Under the pieces are notes generated by a model, which was given only the letters and a program-made list of their open reading frames with translations, made no database searches and was not told the DNA's origin. Below, piece after piece: positions 6,479-15,744 of a stretch of DNA of 45,248 nt. The position numbers and the translations under genes were made by a program. The first letter of the stretch is position 1; the number at the start of each line of letters is the position of its first letter. The stretch spans positions 1 through 45,248 of the forward strand of contig CAMAFX010000014.1 of assembly GCA_945833925.1 (NCBI GenBank), read 5' to 3'. The stretch comes from an uncultured Prevotellaceae bacterium (GTDB taxonomy: Bacteria > Bacteroidota > Bacteroidia > Bacteroidales > Bacteroidaceae).

Positions 6479-8410
6479 TCATGCAAACTCGCTGAGTTCA
6501 AGCCATCGCATTGATTTTTCATCAAGTTCTTCGCTCAATTGAGGAAGTCGTTTACTCATATCCGTTATTTCCTGAACGGTCAGTTTTCCTGTGGACAAAG
6601 CATCTTCTATCTGTTTCTTCTCTATTTCGAGCTGTTCTATCTCCTGCTCCAACTGTTCGAACTCCTTACGCTCCTTATAGGAAAGACGTCGTTTCTGTTC
6701 TGAAAGTCGTGGCTTTGCTTTTTCGGATAACTGCGACACAGAGGAATTGACTTTCGCTGAATTTTTCTGTGCATTATTTGCCTTGGCCACTGCATCTGCT
6801 TTTTGGCGTTCGTCCTCTGCCTCGCGGTACTGCGTATAATTACCAGGGAAATCCTTAATCTCTCCCTTTCCGCGAAAGACCAAAAGATGATCGACTACCT
6901 TATCCATAAAGTAGCGGTCGTGACTGACTACAATAACGCAACCATGGAATGAGCGCAGATATTCCTCGAGCACCTGCAGAGTTATAATATCGAGATCGTT
7001 GGTAGGCTCATCGAGCACAATAAAGTTTGGATTCTGCATCAGAACTGTACACAGATACAGGCGTCGTTTCTCTCCTCCAGACAATTTGTACACGTAGCTC
7101 TGCTGGGCCTGTGGTGAAAACATAAAGTGCTGAAGAAACTGCATGGCAGTTAGATGGCGTCCACCTCCAAGGTCGATATAGTCAGCAATGCGTCTAACTA
7201 CATCGATAACCTTCATTTGCTCATCAAACTGTATTCCCTCTTGCGAGAAGTAACCGAACTTTACTGTTTCTCCGACAACAAAACGGCCACTGTCGGGTGG
7301 AACCTTACCAAGCAACATTTTTACGAATGTACTTTTCCCGGTACCGTTTCCACCAACAATTCCCATCTTCTCATAACGAGCAAAATTGTAGTAAAAATCT
7401 TTGAGTATTACCTTCTGATCTTCACCCGGCAAAGAGAAAGTCTTGCTGACATACTCTGCCTCGAAGATTTTACTACCTATATACGTACTCTTCACCTCCA
7501 ACTTCACCTGATCCTCATGAATGCGTCGCTTTGCCACCTTCTCCAGTTCGTAGAAGGACTCCTCACGATAGCGTGCCTTATGTCCGCGAGCTTGAGGCAT
7601 TCGTCGCATCCACTCCAATTCGGTACGATACAAGTTGTTTGCTCGTGCTATGGTTGCATTAGCCACGTCAATACGTTCCTGTCGTTTTTCCAGATAATAG
7701 CCATAATTGCCATGATAAGGGTACACGGTCTGGTCATCCATCTCAAGAATAAGATTGCAAACACGGTCGAGGAAATAGCGGTCGTGTGTAACCATAAGCA
7801 GAGTCATCGAAGAACGACTAAGATAGCCTTCCAGCCATTCAATCATAGTAAGATCAAGATGATTGGTAGGTTCGTCCAATATAAGAAAATCAGGTTCGGT
7901 TATCAGAACGTTTGCCAATGCCACACGTTTCAGCTGCCCTCCGGAAAGCTGACTTAGAGGCTGATTAAAATCTTCAATCTGCAGTTTGCCAAGAATCTGT
8001 TTGGAGCGCGTCTCATAATCCCATGCATTCTCATGATCCATTCGGTCGAGAATATCCTGCAATCCGGGGTTGCCCGGCGTAGACATACATTCCTCATATT
8101 CCCTTATGAGAGTGGTCGTACTGTTACCGTGCCAGAAACAAGCTTCTATTACGGTTAAGTCCATTGGGTATTGAGGCTCCTGTTCAAGATAGCCAATACG
8201 CAAGTCCTTACGCCACACTATCTCTCCCTCGTCGGCACTATCCTTTCCTCCAAGAATGTTCAGCAATGTCGACTTTCCAGTTCCATTCTGAGCAATAAGT
8301 CCAACTTTCTGCCCTTCTGCTATTCCAAACGAAAGATTTTCAAAAAGTGTGCGGTCGCCTATGCGACGTGTAAGATTCTCTATCTGAAGATATGCGTTAA
8401 CTGCAGCCAT
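6479..8410 (-). CDS. ABC-F family ATPase (Uup/EttA-type)
   Basis: 643 aa with two ABC cassettes on one chain and no membrane segments, which defines the ABC-F family of ribosome-acting ATPases. Cassette 1 has GQNGTGKSTL-like Walker A (near 41-48), LSGGQLKR signature and LILDEPTNHLD; cassette 2 has GGNGTGKSTF, LSGGEKRR and IVLDEPTNDLD. A charged linker lies between them, and the last 80 residues form a coiled coil (KERKEFEQLEQEIEQLEIEK), as in Uup. Such proteins relieve stalled ribosomes or bind DNA and junctions in the case of Uup; which applies here cannot be told from sequence. It is transcribed alone, divergently from rho, from its own promoter. Confidence 0.93.
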   Translation of the reverse strand: MAAVNAYLQIENLTRRIGDRTLFENLSFGIAEGQKVGLIAQNGTGKSTLLNILGGKDSADEGEIVWRKDLRIGYLEQEPQYPMDLTVIEACFWHGNSTTTLIREYEECMSTPGNPGLQDILDRMDHENAWDYETRSKQILGKLQIEDFNQPLSQLSGGQLKRVALANVLITEPDFLILDEPTNHLDLTMIEWLEGYLSRSSMTLLMVTHDRYFLDRVCNLILEMDDQTVYPYHGNYGYYLEKRQERIDVANATIARANNLYRTELEWMRRMPQARGHKARYREESFYELEKVAKRRIHEDQVKLEVKSTYIGSKIFEAEYVSKTFSLPGEDQKVILKDFYYNFARYEKMGIVGGNGTGKSTFVKMLLGKVPPDSGRFVVGETVKFGYFSQEGIQFDEQMKVIDVVRRIADYIDLGGGRHLTAMQFLQHFMFSPQAQQSYVYKLSGGEKRRLYLCTVLMQNPNFIVLDEPTNDLDIITLQVLEEYLRSFHGCVIVVSHDRYFMDKVVDHLLVFRGKGEIKDFPGNYTQYREAEDERQKADAVAKANNAQKNSAKVNSSVSQLSEKAKPRLSEQKRRLSYKERKEFEQLEQEIEQLEIEKKQIEDALSTGKLTVQEITDMSKRLPQLSEELDEKSMRWLELSEFA

Positions 8411-8470
8411 TATGGTTATATTATGGGTGTAAAAGCTAATGTCAAACCTTTACACATATACAAATTTATG

Positions 8471-8501
8471 CAAAAGTACAGAAAAAGTTTGGAACTTCAA
8501 A
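8471..8501 (-). promoter_or_regulatory. Promoter of the ABC-F gene
   Basis: Minus-strand TTTG (8501-8498), 19-nt spacer and TACTTTTG (8478-8471) lie about 60 nt upstream of the ABC-F start. This promoter is interleaved with the rho promoter on the other strand. Confidence 0.8.
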
Positions 8502-8519
8502 GAAAATCATTTACCTTTG
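8488..8519 (+). promoter_or_regulatory. Promoter of rho, with a leader of about 160 nt
   Basis: TTTG (8488-8491), 20-nt spacer and TACCTTTG (8512-8519) form a strong promoter. Transcription would start near 8526, leaving about 160 nt before the rho ATG. The leader holds a small hairpin AAGGGA/TCCCTT near 8529-8549; rho leaders in other bacteria are autoregulated, so control here is plausible but not shown. Confidence 0.8.
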
Positions 8520-8687
8520 CAATACAAACAAGGGATTACCGTCCCTTTCTTATAACTTACAATTACCAAATAAACTTACTTGTATAGCCCGTCCATTCAA
8601 AAAAGGCACGATACGCAACTACAATTGTAGCTGAGTGAAGAGATTTATACTTTGACTGGCATATACATTATTTATATAATATAAGAG

Positions 8688-10757
8688 ATGCATAAGAAAA
8701 GTGAATTAGAAAAGATGGATGACATCGAGCTTGTAACTTTAGCCAGCAGCCTTGGGATTAAAGTTCGCGAAGACAAGATGGGGACCATTTATGATATAAT
8801 CAACAGAGAGGCTGAGATGCAAGGTGAAGCCAACGAGGAGAAGCCAAAGCGCGCACGCATAGCACGTACTACCAAGACCAGCAAAGTGTTTACTGCCGGC
8901 CAGGATGGTTCCACAACAAGCCTCGAATCGAAAAAGCAGCAAAAACGTGCTATCAAGAAAGCCACAAAAGCGGCGAATCCATTCAGCGACACTCCGTTGG
9001 AGGACACAGTAGGAGCAAGTGATTCCGCAGGACTGACATCAGATCAAACCACAACAGGACAAACTGAAGCAGAGGATGCAGAACCATTGCAGAGCACTCA
9101 GGCAGAACCAACAACGAACACACCACAGGAGTCGGAGACAAGAGACATAACGGAAGAAACAGCAGAGCCTGAAACTCCGAAGAAACGCACACGCAAGACA
9201 AAGACTGAAAAAGAACCTGCCGAGCCTAAGAAGACAAGAAAGAAAACCTCGATAAAGACCCTGACGACAGTTACAGAAGAGATTACCGAAGGAGTTGACA
9301 CAGACAGTAGTACAGAAGTTCCTATTGAAGTAACAGAACAGCCACAGGACACGGAGGAGCAGCCAGATTCATCCACCGACAACAACGAAATTACCGAAGA
9401 CAAGATACGCGAGTTCTTTGACCGCGACGAGAACGACTTCATAATAATGAAGGATGTGCCAAATCTGAAAGAAATAATTGGCAATATTGAGAATAATGAC
9501 TTTGATGACGAAACAGACAACCCTGTAGGCGAAGAACAGCAATACAGCTTCAACGAAAACGAAGAGTACAGAGGAGAAACACCAAAGGCTGGTTCGATAC
9601 GTTCAAGAGTGGCAGACAAGCCTGTCCGCCGATTCGACTTCGAGGATATCATACAGGCAGAAGGCGTACTGGAAGTGTTGGGAGACGGCACGGGATTCCT
9701 CCGTTCGAGCGACTACAACTACCTCCAGTCTCCCGACGACGTTTATGTAAGCCAGCAGATGGTAAAGAGTTTCGGACTCAAAACAGGCGATGTCGTAGAA
9801 GGACCTGTCCGCCCACCTCGAGACAACGAGAAATACTTCCCCCTTACCAAGATAACCCGCGTCAACGGATGCAATCCGGAGGTAGTGCGCGACCGTTCTC
9901 CCTTCGAGAACCTCACCCCACTCTTCCCCGACGAGAAATTCAAGCTGTGTACAGGCGAGAAGGACAATATGAGCGCAAGAGTTGTCGACCTCTTTGCCCC
10001 CATCGGCAAAGGCCAGCGTGCCCTTATTGTTGCACAGCCCAAGACTGGTAAGACAATTCTGATGAAGGACATTGCCAATGCCATAGCCGCCAATCATCCA
10101 GAAGCCTACCTGATGATGCTGCTCATAGACGAGCGCCCAGAGGAGGTTACCGATATGGCACGCACAGTCAAAGCAGAGGTTATTGCCTCCACATTTGACG
10201 AACCGGCAGAGCGCCACGTAAAAATAGCGGGCATTGTACTTGAGAAAGCCAAACGAATGGTTGAATGCGGACACGACGTAGTGATCTTCCTTGATTCCAT
10301 AACACGTCTGGCACGTGCATACAACACCGTAACGCCAGCCAGCGGCAAGGTTCTTACCGGTGGTGTTGACGCGAATGCCATGCACAAGCCCAAGCGCTTC
10401 TTTGGCGCAGCCCGCAACATAGAAGGAGGCGGCAGCCTGACCATAATAGCCACCGCCCTTATCGACACTGGCAGCAAGATGGATGAAGTAATATTTGAGG
10501 AGTTCAAGGGAACCGGTAACATGGAGTTACAGTTAGACCGCACACTATCGAACAAGAGAATCTTCCCTGCCGTCAATATCGTGGCAAGTTCAACACGCCG
10601 CGACGACCTGCTGCATGACAAGATGACTATGGACCGTATGTGGATACTGCGCAAGTACCTTGCCGACATGAATCCTATAGAGGCTATGAATGAGGTAAAA
10701 AGCAGATTAGAGAATACTCGCAACAACGAAGAATTCCTTCTCAGCATGAACTCATAA
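8688..10757 (+). CDS. rho: Transcription termination factor Rho with large N-terminal insertion
   Basis: 689 aa, far longer than the 419 aa of E. coli Rho. Order: a short SAP-like helical N-domain (1-45), then about 250 residues of low-complexity Lys/Glu/Thr-rich sequence, the cold-shock-like RNA-binding domain (about 305-390, with GDGTGFLRS), and the hexameric RecA-type ATPase. The P-loop is PKTGKT with K455, Walker B is [13 protein letters not shown], and the secondary-channel region near VLTGGVD is intact. Rho terminates untranslated transcripts using ATP. Long N-terminal insertions are known for Bacteroidetes Rho and are thought to help RNA binding or phase behaviour; here the insert is mixed acid and base. 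Alone in its transcription unit. Confidence 0.97.
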   Translation: MHKKSELEKMDDIELVTLASSLGIKVREDKMGTIYDIINREAEMQGEANEEKPKRARIARTTKTSKVFTAGQDGSTTSLESKKQQKRAIKKATKAANPFSDTPLEDTVGASDSAGLTSDQTTTGQTEAEDAEPLQSTQAEPTTNTPQESETRDITEETAEPETPKKRTRKTKTEKEPAEPKKTRKKTSIKTLTTVTEEITEGVDTDSSTEVPIEVTEQPQDTEEQPDSSTDNNEITEDKIREFFDRDENDFIIMKDVPNLKEIIGNIENNDFDDETDNPVGEEQQYSFNENEEYRGETPKAGSIRSRVADKPVRRFDFEDIIQAEGVLEVLGDGTGFLRSSDYNYLQSPDDVYVSQQMVKSFGLKTGDVVEGPVRPPRDNEKYFPLTKITRVNGCNPEVVRDRSPFENLTPLFPDEKFKLCTGEKDNMSARVVDLFAPIGKGQRALIVAQPKTGKTILMKDIANAIAANHPEAYLMMLLIDERPEEVTDMARTVKAEVIASTFDEPAERHVKIAGIVLEKAKRMVECGHDVVIFLDSITRLARAYNTVTPASGKVLTGGVDANAMHKPKRFFGAARNIEGGGSLTIIATALIDTGSKMDEVIFEEFKGTGNMELQLDRTLSNKRIFPAVNIVASSTRRDDLLHDKMTMDRMWILRKYLADMNPIEAMNEVKSRLENTRNNEEFLLSMNS

Positions 10758-10816
10758 ATACATATTCCTGCAAACAACGCACTTTTGCTTTATTACAAAC
10801 ATAATTCGTTACAGCT

Positions 10817-11968
10817 ATGAGAAAGGCAGTTTTAGCACTGTTGTGTTTACCATTGGCAGCCAATGCACAACGCGAGGTTGTATTACACTTCGACCTAAAA
10901 AATGCAAGTCAGACAGACACGATCACCCTATCGTGGGGAGCCAACAACAAGTCTATGACACCTCTCATAACCAACATTCCTGCCACCGAAACAAAAGACG
11001 TGACGCTACCTCTCAACGAGCCTCGCGTGGTGGTGCTCGGCATGAAAGGAAAGGCTGGAAGCATGGAGATGCTTCTGGCTCCGAATGAGGATGTAACCAT
11101 AAGCGGACGCATCAGGAGCAACAACAAGAAGACTATTGACGGCATGAGAGTAAGAGGTGCCGCATATCAGGAAGAATACACCAATGCCGTTCACTTCTAT
11201 CAGTCACAGGTAGACAGCATTGACAAGGTGGTGCAATATGAGTACCGTGACATTTTCCGTCTTATATCCACAAGCAAGCAGAATGGCAACGAGCAGGCAA
11301 TAGCCGACATGTACAAGACACAGCATGGCAAGGACTATATAGAAAGGGTTATTGGCTCATTCAAGATGAGAGACGAACTGCTTGAAGAGATCATATCACA
11401 GCACAAGGATAACTTTATGGGTCCATTGCTGATGATTCGTCTTGTCGGGCGATTAAGCAAGTCCTACCGCGACATGTATAACTCACTGAGCGACGCAGCA
11501 AAGCAGAGTTATTATGGACGTGAGGTGAAGGACGAAGTCTACCCTCCTACCCTTGTAGGTGACATTGCGCCAACAGTTACAGTCCAGAACACAGAAGGAA
11601 ACGAAAAGATGCTCTCCTTTACACGTCACGGCAATAAGTATCTCCTGCTCGACTTCTGGGCATCATGGTGTGAACCATGCCACAAAGAGATACCCAACCT
11701 GAAACGTATCTACGAGACATACCATGCCAAAGGACTCGACATTATCGGCATCTCTGCAGACAAAAATGTCGACGACTGGAAAGGTGCACTTGAAGAACAG
11801 AAGGAACCATGGTGCAACTACATTGACATCAATCGTCAAGCAATCAGCGAATACAAGGTTCAGTACATACCAAGCATCTTCATTCTGGATGCTGACGGAA
11901 ACATCATAGCTGAAAAACTCAGAGGCAAGGAACTATCTGACTTTATAGACAAGTTGTTTGCCGAGTAA
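10817..11968 (+). CDS. Exported TlpA-like thiol-disulfide oxidoreductase (DUF4369-type N-domain)
   Basis: 383 aa with a signal peptide (MRKAVLALLCLPLAANAQ), so periplasmic. The N-terminal 220 residues are a beta-rich then helical module like DUF4369 proteins of Bacteroidetes; the C-terminal 140 residues are a thioredoxin fold with active site WCEPC (C285/C288) and a cis-Pro region YIPSIFIL. Family members reduce or exchange disulfides in envelope proteins. It lies 59 nt after rho without an obvious promoter of its own. Its stop codon (11966-11968) directly abuts that of the convergent lipoprotein gene, leaving no gap. Substrate unknown. Confidence 0.9.
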   Translation: MRKAVLALLCLPLAANAQREVVLHFDLKNASQTDTITLSWGANNKSMTPLITNIPATETKDVTLPLNEPRVVVLGMKGKAGSMEMLLAPNEDVTISGRIRSNNKKTIDGMRVRGAAYQEEYTNAVHFYQSQVDSIDKVVQYEYRDIFRLISTSKQNGNEQAIADMYKTQHGKDYIERVIGSFKMRDELLEEIISQHKDNFMGPLLMIRLVGRLSKSYRDMYNSLSDAAKQSYYGREVKDEVYPPTLVGDIAPTVTVQNTEGNEKMLSFTRHGNKYLLLDFWASWCEPCHKEIPNLKRIYETYHAKGLDIIGISADKNVDDWKGALEEQKEPWCNYIDINRQAISEYKVQYIPSIFILDADGNIIAEKLRGKELSDFIDKLFAE

Positions 11969-12418
11969 TTATCGGTGCTTCTTCAAATCCTCCTGCAACT
12001 TACGTCTGTAGAACTTAGCTTTTACAGACAGACGCTCATGCTCGTTTGCGTAGAACGCAGAATCCAACGGTATCGTGGATCCGGCATAAGCCATACTCGA
12101 GCGTTCCAGTTCTTTGAGACTGTCCTCTGCTGCTGACATTTCGATGCTGTCAAGCAGCAATATGGCTTTCTTGCGCGAATCTAAAGCCAACGGGTAATTC
12201 CTGCGCAATGACATTATCGTGTCTCGTGCCATATCATAACAATGGTGCGAGTATGACATTCGGGCATCTGCCAGCAGTCTGGCACCGTTGACTTCATCTA
12301 TCTCCCTCTGGTCGCCACCTCCGCAAGAAGAAAGCAGCATAAAAACAGGAACACATGCTAACGCACAAAATCTTGCAGGATGATTCATAACTCTAAATCT
12401 AACAAGAGACTTATTCAT
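11969..12418 (-). CDS. Small predicted lipoprotein, unknown function
   Basis: 149 aa from the ATG at 12418; an alternative ATG at 12388 also leaves a good signal. A hydrophobic segment (FCALACVPVFMLLSSC) ends in a lipobox with the Cys followed by GGG, so it should be lipid-anchored. The mature part is helical and charged with no domain I recognise, and resembles short TPR-poor helical lipoproteins of Bacteroidetes. It is the last gene of the leftward tsaB-to-lipoprotein operon, 10 nt after DUF4250. Confidence 0.8.
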   Translation of the reverse strand: MNKSLVRFRVMNHPARFCALACVPVFMLLSSCGGGDQREIDEVNGARLLADARMSYSHHCYDMARDTIMSLRRNYPLALDSRKKAILLLDSIEMSAAEDSLKELERSSMAYAGSTIPLDSAFYANEHERLSVKAKFYRRKLQEDLKKHR

Positions 12419-12427
12419 TAAACAACA

Positions 12428-12610
12428 TTACCAGAACTTATTCTGCTCCTTATTATACTCGAAACCAGCCGAACCAAGAACGGTTTCAATAACCTCCCTG
12501 TTTAGCCCCTTTTCTTCACACAGTTCGTCCAACGAGGAATACTCATCTCTCAGCAACATATTGACGTGGCTGAAGAGCATGAAGGGGTCTTTTGGCAATT
12601 CATCAAACAT
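12428..12610 (-). CDS. DUF4250 domain protein
   Basis: 60 aa: starts MFDELPKDPFMLFSHVN and fits the small DUF4250 family found in Bacteroidetes and Firmicutes, with no known function. The start is taken as the ATG at 12610, which overlaps the rseP stop as TGATG; a longer reading would need a TTG at 12613. The predicted fold is two or three helices like a small HTH (LDELCEEKGLNREVIETVL), which might bind nucleic acid. The overlap implies translational coupling to rseP. Confidence 0.88.
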   Translation of the reverse strand: MFDELPKDPFMLFSHVNMLLRDEYSSLDELCEEKGLNREVIETVLGSAGFEYNKEQNKFW

Positions 12611-14016
12611 CAAAATACGAATTTTACCAAGTCATTACCAAATGCAAGAACCATCAGAGCCAAAAGCAGGCCCATTCCGATATACTCAGCTATTGTTTGG
12701 GCTTTCTCAGACAGTGGTCGTCGTGTAACTGCCTCAACAAGCAGGAACATAATATGACCGCCATCAAGACCAGGAACAGGCAGGATGTTCATAACAGCAA
12801 GAATGATACTGATGAGAGCCGTAAGCTCCCAGAAACGCTGCCAGTTCCAAGCTTCGGGGAAGATGCTTCCAATAGTTATGAACGAGCCAACACTCTGGGC
12901 ACCCTTCTTGCTGAACACATACTTCAAGTCGTGGACATAGCCACACATCACGTCCCAACCATGAGCACATCCTGCTGGTATACAACTCAAGAGAGAGTAA
13001 TCGATATGCTCAACTACAGCAAAGTCTGTGATGTTGCTCTTGACAATACCCAGCATATACTTGTCATCCAACTCTATCGTAACTGTGTCTACCTTCGAAT
13101 TCTTCCAGTTTGCATAAACCACCTCCATCTTTCTCAAGCGAAGAGAATCCTTCGACGTACAAGTTGGCGAAGCGAGAACGTCGCTCTTGCGAACCATTAT
13201 TGAATCGAAGTCTGCCCAACTGCGAACAAGTGTCCCGTCGACAGCCTGTATACGACAATCCTTGTACAAGCCAGCCTTGGCTGCAGGACTGCCGGGAATG
13301 ACAGAATCAATCTGCGATGGCACAAACGGACGAATAAAAGCTGGCGACATATCGGCTATCTCCATCAGGTCAGGATGTTCCGCCGGCATATGGAACGTCA
13401 CCTTCTTGCCCTTGCGCATCACTGTTACAGACTCTGCCTCCGACAACATACGAAGAATACCGGTATCATAGTTTCTAATAGTCTCACCATTGATTGCCAA
13501 AGGTATATCTCCATTCTGGAAACCCAGTTCCTTGGCTGTCTGGTTAAATACGAATCCACTCTTGATGTTCTTCATAGGCAGAACATCAGTTCCCCATGTG
13601 AACATAATTGCCGAATAGAGAACAAGAGCGGTGATGAGGTTCATCATCACACCACCTACCATTATGAAGAAACGCTTCCATACTGGTTGCGAACGGAACT
13701 CATCGGGCTTGGCAGGTTGTTTCATCTGTTCCTTGTCCATGCTTTCATCTATCATGCCAGCTATCTTCACATAGCCGCCAAGAGGAATCCATCCTATGCC
13801 ATATTCTGTCTCATTCTTGGCAATTCTTGGAAACAACTTCGCAAACCACTTGTCACGTGTGCTGAAGAGATGGAAATATGGGTTAAAGAACATATAGAAC
13901 TTCTCCACCCGTACATGGAAAAGTTTAGAAAACATAAAATGACCTCCTTCGTGCAATACTACGAGAAGGCTAAGGCAGCACAACAACTGCAATGCTTTTA
14001 TTAAAACTATACTCAT
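12610..14016 (-). CDS. rseP: RIP metalloprotease RseP (site-2 protease)
   Basis: 468 aa from the ATG at 14016 (the TTG one codon earlier is less likely). The zinc site H22-E23-G-G-H26 lies in the first membrane helix, and the third ligand motif NILPVPGLDGGH is near 420. Between them is one recognisable PDZ-like region (IDSVIPGSPAAKAGL). It cleaves membrane proteins within the bilayer, typically anti-sigma factors or signal-peptide remnants. It follows dxr by 17 nt, an arrangement (dxr-rseP) common across bacteria. Confidence 0.96.
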   Translation of the reverse strand: MSIVLIKALQLLCCLSLLVVLHEGGHFMFSKLFHVRVEKFYMFFNPYFHLFSTRDKWFAKLFPRIAKNETEYGIGWIPLGGYVKIAGMIDESMDKEQMKQPAKPDEFRSQPVWKRFFIMVGGVMMNLITALVLYSAIMFTWGTDVLPMKNIKSGFVFNQTAKELGFQNGDIPLAINGETIRNYDTGILRMLSEAESVTVMRKGKKVTFHMPAEHPDLMEIADMSPAFIRPFVPSQIDSVIPGSPAAKAGLYKDCRIQAVDGTLVRSWADFDSIMVRKSDVLASPTCTSKDSLRLRKMEVVYANWKNSKVDTVTIELDDKYMLGIVKSNITDFAVVEHIDYSLLSCIPAGCAHGWDVMCGYVHDLKYVFSKKGAQSVGSFITIGSIFPEAWNWQRFWELTALISIILAVMNILPVPGLDGGHIMFLLVEAVTRRPLSEKAQTIAEYIGMGLLLALMVLAFGNDLVKFVF

Positions 14017-14033
14017 CAATTACCTTATTTATT

Positions 14034-15179
14034 TTATTTGATAAAAGACGCTGCCACTCGGCGAGCCTCTGCATCACACTCCAGATAGTCTTCAAGTGAA
14101 TTCTCACTCTTAAAAGGAATGGTATCCATTGTATTCTCTATTATCTCTGCCATCTGCAGGAATCCGCACTTACCCTGACGGAAAGCCAGATTCACCACTT
14201 CATTGGCAGCATTCAGCACACATGGCATATTTCCACCACGGTCGAGTGCCTCATAGGCAAGCGCCAGGCAGCGGAAACGCTCTTGATCTGGCTTCTCGAA
14301 TGTCAGGTTATCCATAGCAAACCAATCCATACGTGGGAAGTTACTGCCTATACGCTCGGGGTAACTCATTGCCAGCTGAATAGGCACTCGCATATCAGGA
14401 ACACCTAACTGAGCCTTGACGGCACCATCGGTGTACTGCACCGCGCTATGTATTATACTCTGAGGATGAACCACCACCTGTATATCCTTTGGTTCCACAC
14501 CGAAAAGCCATTTTGCCTCAATGACCTCAAAACCCTTGTTCATCATCGAAGCAGAGTCTATGGTTATCTTCGCACCCATATCCCAGTTAGGATGCTTCAA
14601 AGCCTGCTCTGGTGTTACGGAAGCCAACTGCTCGGTCGTGAAGTTACGGAAAGGTCCGCCCGATGCTGTCAGGATAATTTTCTCCACCTCTGCCTGCTCT
14701 CCCATCATACTTTGGAAGATTGCCGAATGCTCCGAGTCTACAGGGAGCATGGGGACCTTGTGCTCCACCGCAAGTTTAGTGACCAATTCACCTGCCACGA
14801 CCAATGTTTCCTTATTAGCCAAGGCTATCGCCTTGCCTGCCTTGATGGCAGAAATAGTTGGCCTGAGACCACTGAATCCAACAAGTGCGGTAAGCACCAT
14901 GTCTACAGAAGGCAGCTCTACCACCTGGCACAAAGCGTCTGCACCAGCGTATACCTGGACATCGGTATCAGCCAGGGCTTTGCTCACATATTCGTATTTC
15001 GTCTCGTCTGCAATAACCACACACTGTGGCTTGAACCTGCGAGCCTGTTCTATAAGAAGGTCAGCCTGTCGGTTGGCAGTCAGCACTCTTGCCTCAAACA
15101 ACTCTGGGTTGCTGGCTATTACGTCGAGTGCCTGTGTTCCGATGCTGCCTGTCGAACCTAATATAGCTATTTTCTTCAT
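14034..15179 (-). CDS. dxr: 1-deoxy-D-xylulose 5-phosphate reductoisomerase
   Basis: 381 aa. The NADPH-binding motif GSTGSIG (8-14), metal-site DSEHSA, ASGGPFR and the flexible-loop/active-site region with NWDMGAKITIDSA are all present, as is LNAANEVVN near the C-terminus. The enzyme makes 2-C-methyl-D-erythritol 4-phosphate, the committed step of the MEP isoprenoid route and the target of fosmidomycin. ispF of the same pathway is at 21.7-22.2 kb. Operon position: 10 nt after rimM. Confidence 0.98.
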   Translation of the reverse strand: MKKIAILGSTGSIGTQALDVIASNPELFEARVLTANRQADLLIEQARRFKPQCVVIADETKYEYVSKALADTDVQVYAGADALCQVVELPSVDMVLTALVGFSGLRPTISAIKAGKAIALANKETLVVAGELVTKLAVEHKVPMLPVDSEHSAIFQSMMGEQAEVEKIILTASGGPFRNFTTEQLASVTPEQALKHPNWDMGAKITIDSASMMNKGFEVIEAKWLFGVEPKDIQVVVHPQSIIHSAVQYTDGAVKAQLGVPDMRVPIQLAMSYPERIGSNFPRMDWFAMDNLTFEKPDQERFRCLALAYEALDRGGNMPCVLNAANEVVNLAFRQGKCGFLQMAEIIENTMDTIPFKSENSLEDYLECDAEARRVAASFIK

Positions 15180-15189
15180 ATCGGATATT

Positions 15190-15699
15190 TTAGTTTAAGT
15201 CCAAAAGACCTTCGGGTATGTTCATCGTAACTACCCGTGTCTGATGGTCAATGTCTATTATGAAATCTTCAACAGCAGGAATAAGTATGTCGCCCTTGTC
15301 CGTGTCGATATTGAAAAGCACGTTTGGCGTACTGTCGTCGACCTCGGTTATGACTCCCAATGGTTTCTCGTTCTGCAAGACATGAAAGCCTGTGAAATAG
15401 CTCCAGCGCATCTCGTCGGGCTCTTCAGAAGGAATGAGCGACTGGGGGAAATACACATCACACCCTACAAGTTCCTGTGCATCATCGGCACTGTCTATGT
15501 CCTGGAACTTAAGCAGGGCAACGTCGTCGGAGCGAAAACGATACTCTTCCAGAAAGAAAGGAACCTGAATGCCATCAATCTCAACGAACAGGTATTCAGC
15601 ATCTACCCTATCCCATACGTCGTCAGTGAAGGAGAAATTGACCTCCCCCTTCAGAGCATGAATGCGTGTTATATTACCAATCTTGTATGTATTCTCCAT
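15190..15699 (-). CDS. rimM: 16S rRNA processing protein RimM
   Basis: 169 aa, normal length. The N-terminal RimM domain starts with KIGNITRIHALKGEVNFSF, a variant of the usual GKI-xxxHGLKGE motif, and the C-terminal half is a PRC-barrel (EVDDSTPNVLFNI, DILIPAVEDFI). It assists maturation of the 30S head by binding ribosomal protein S19. Its place between murA and dxr is typical for Bacteroidales rather than next to trmD. Confidence 0.96.
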   Translation of the reverse strand: MENTYKIGNITRIHALKGEVNFSFTDDVWDRVDAEYLFVEIDGIQVPFFLEEYRFRSDDVALLKFQDIDSADDAQELVGCDVYFPQSLIPSEEPDEMRWSYFTGFHVLQNEKPLGVITEVDDSTPNVLFNIDTDKGDILIPAVEDFIIDIDHQTRVVTMNIPEGLLDLN

Positions 15700-15744
15700 C
15701 TGTCAGACCATTTCAAGCTTGCATTCCAGCAAATGCATTCTTTC

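Noticed and set aside
7154..7957. 267-aa plus-strand open frame within the ABC-F gene
   Set aside because: Antisense shadow; no promoter and no domain resemblance.
9603..10385. Long minus-strand open frame inside rho
   Set aside because: Shadow of rho with Cys/Tyr/His-rich composition; the sense frame is unequivocal.
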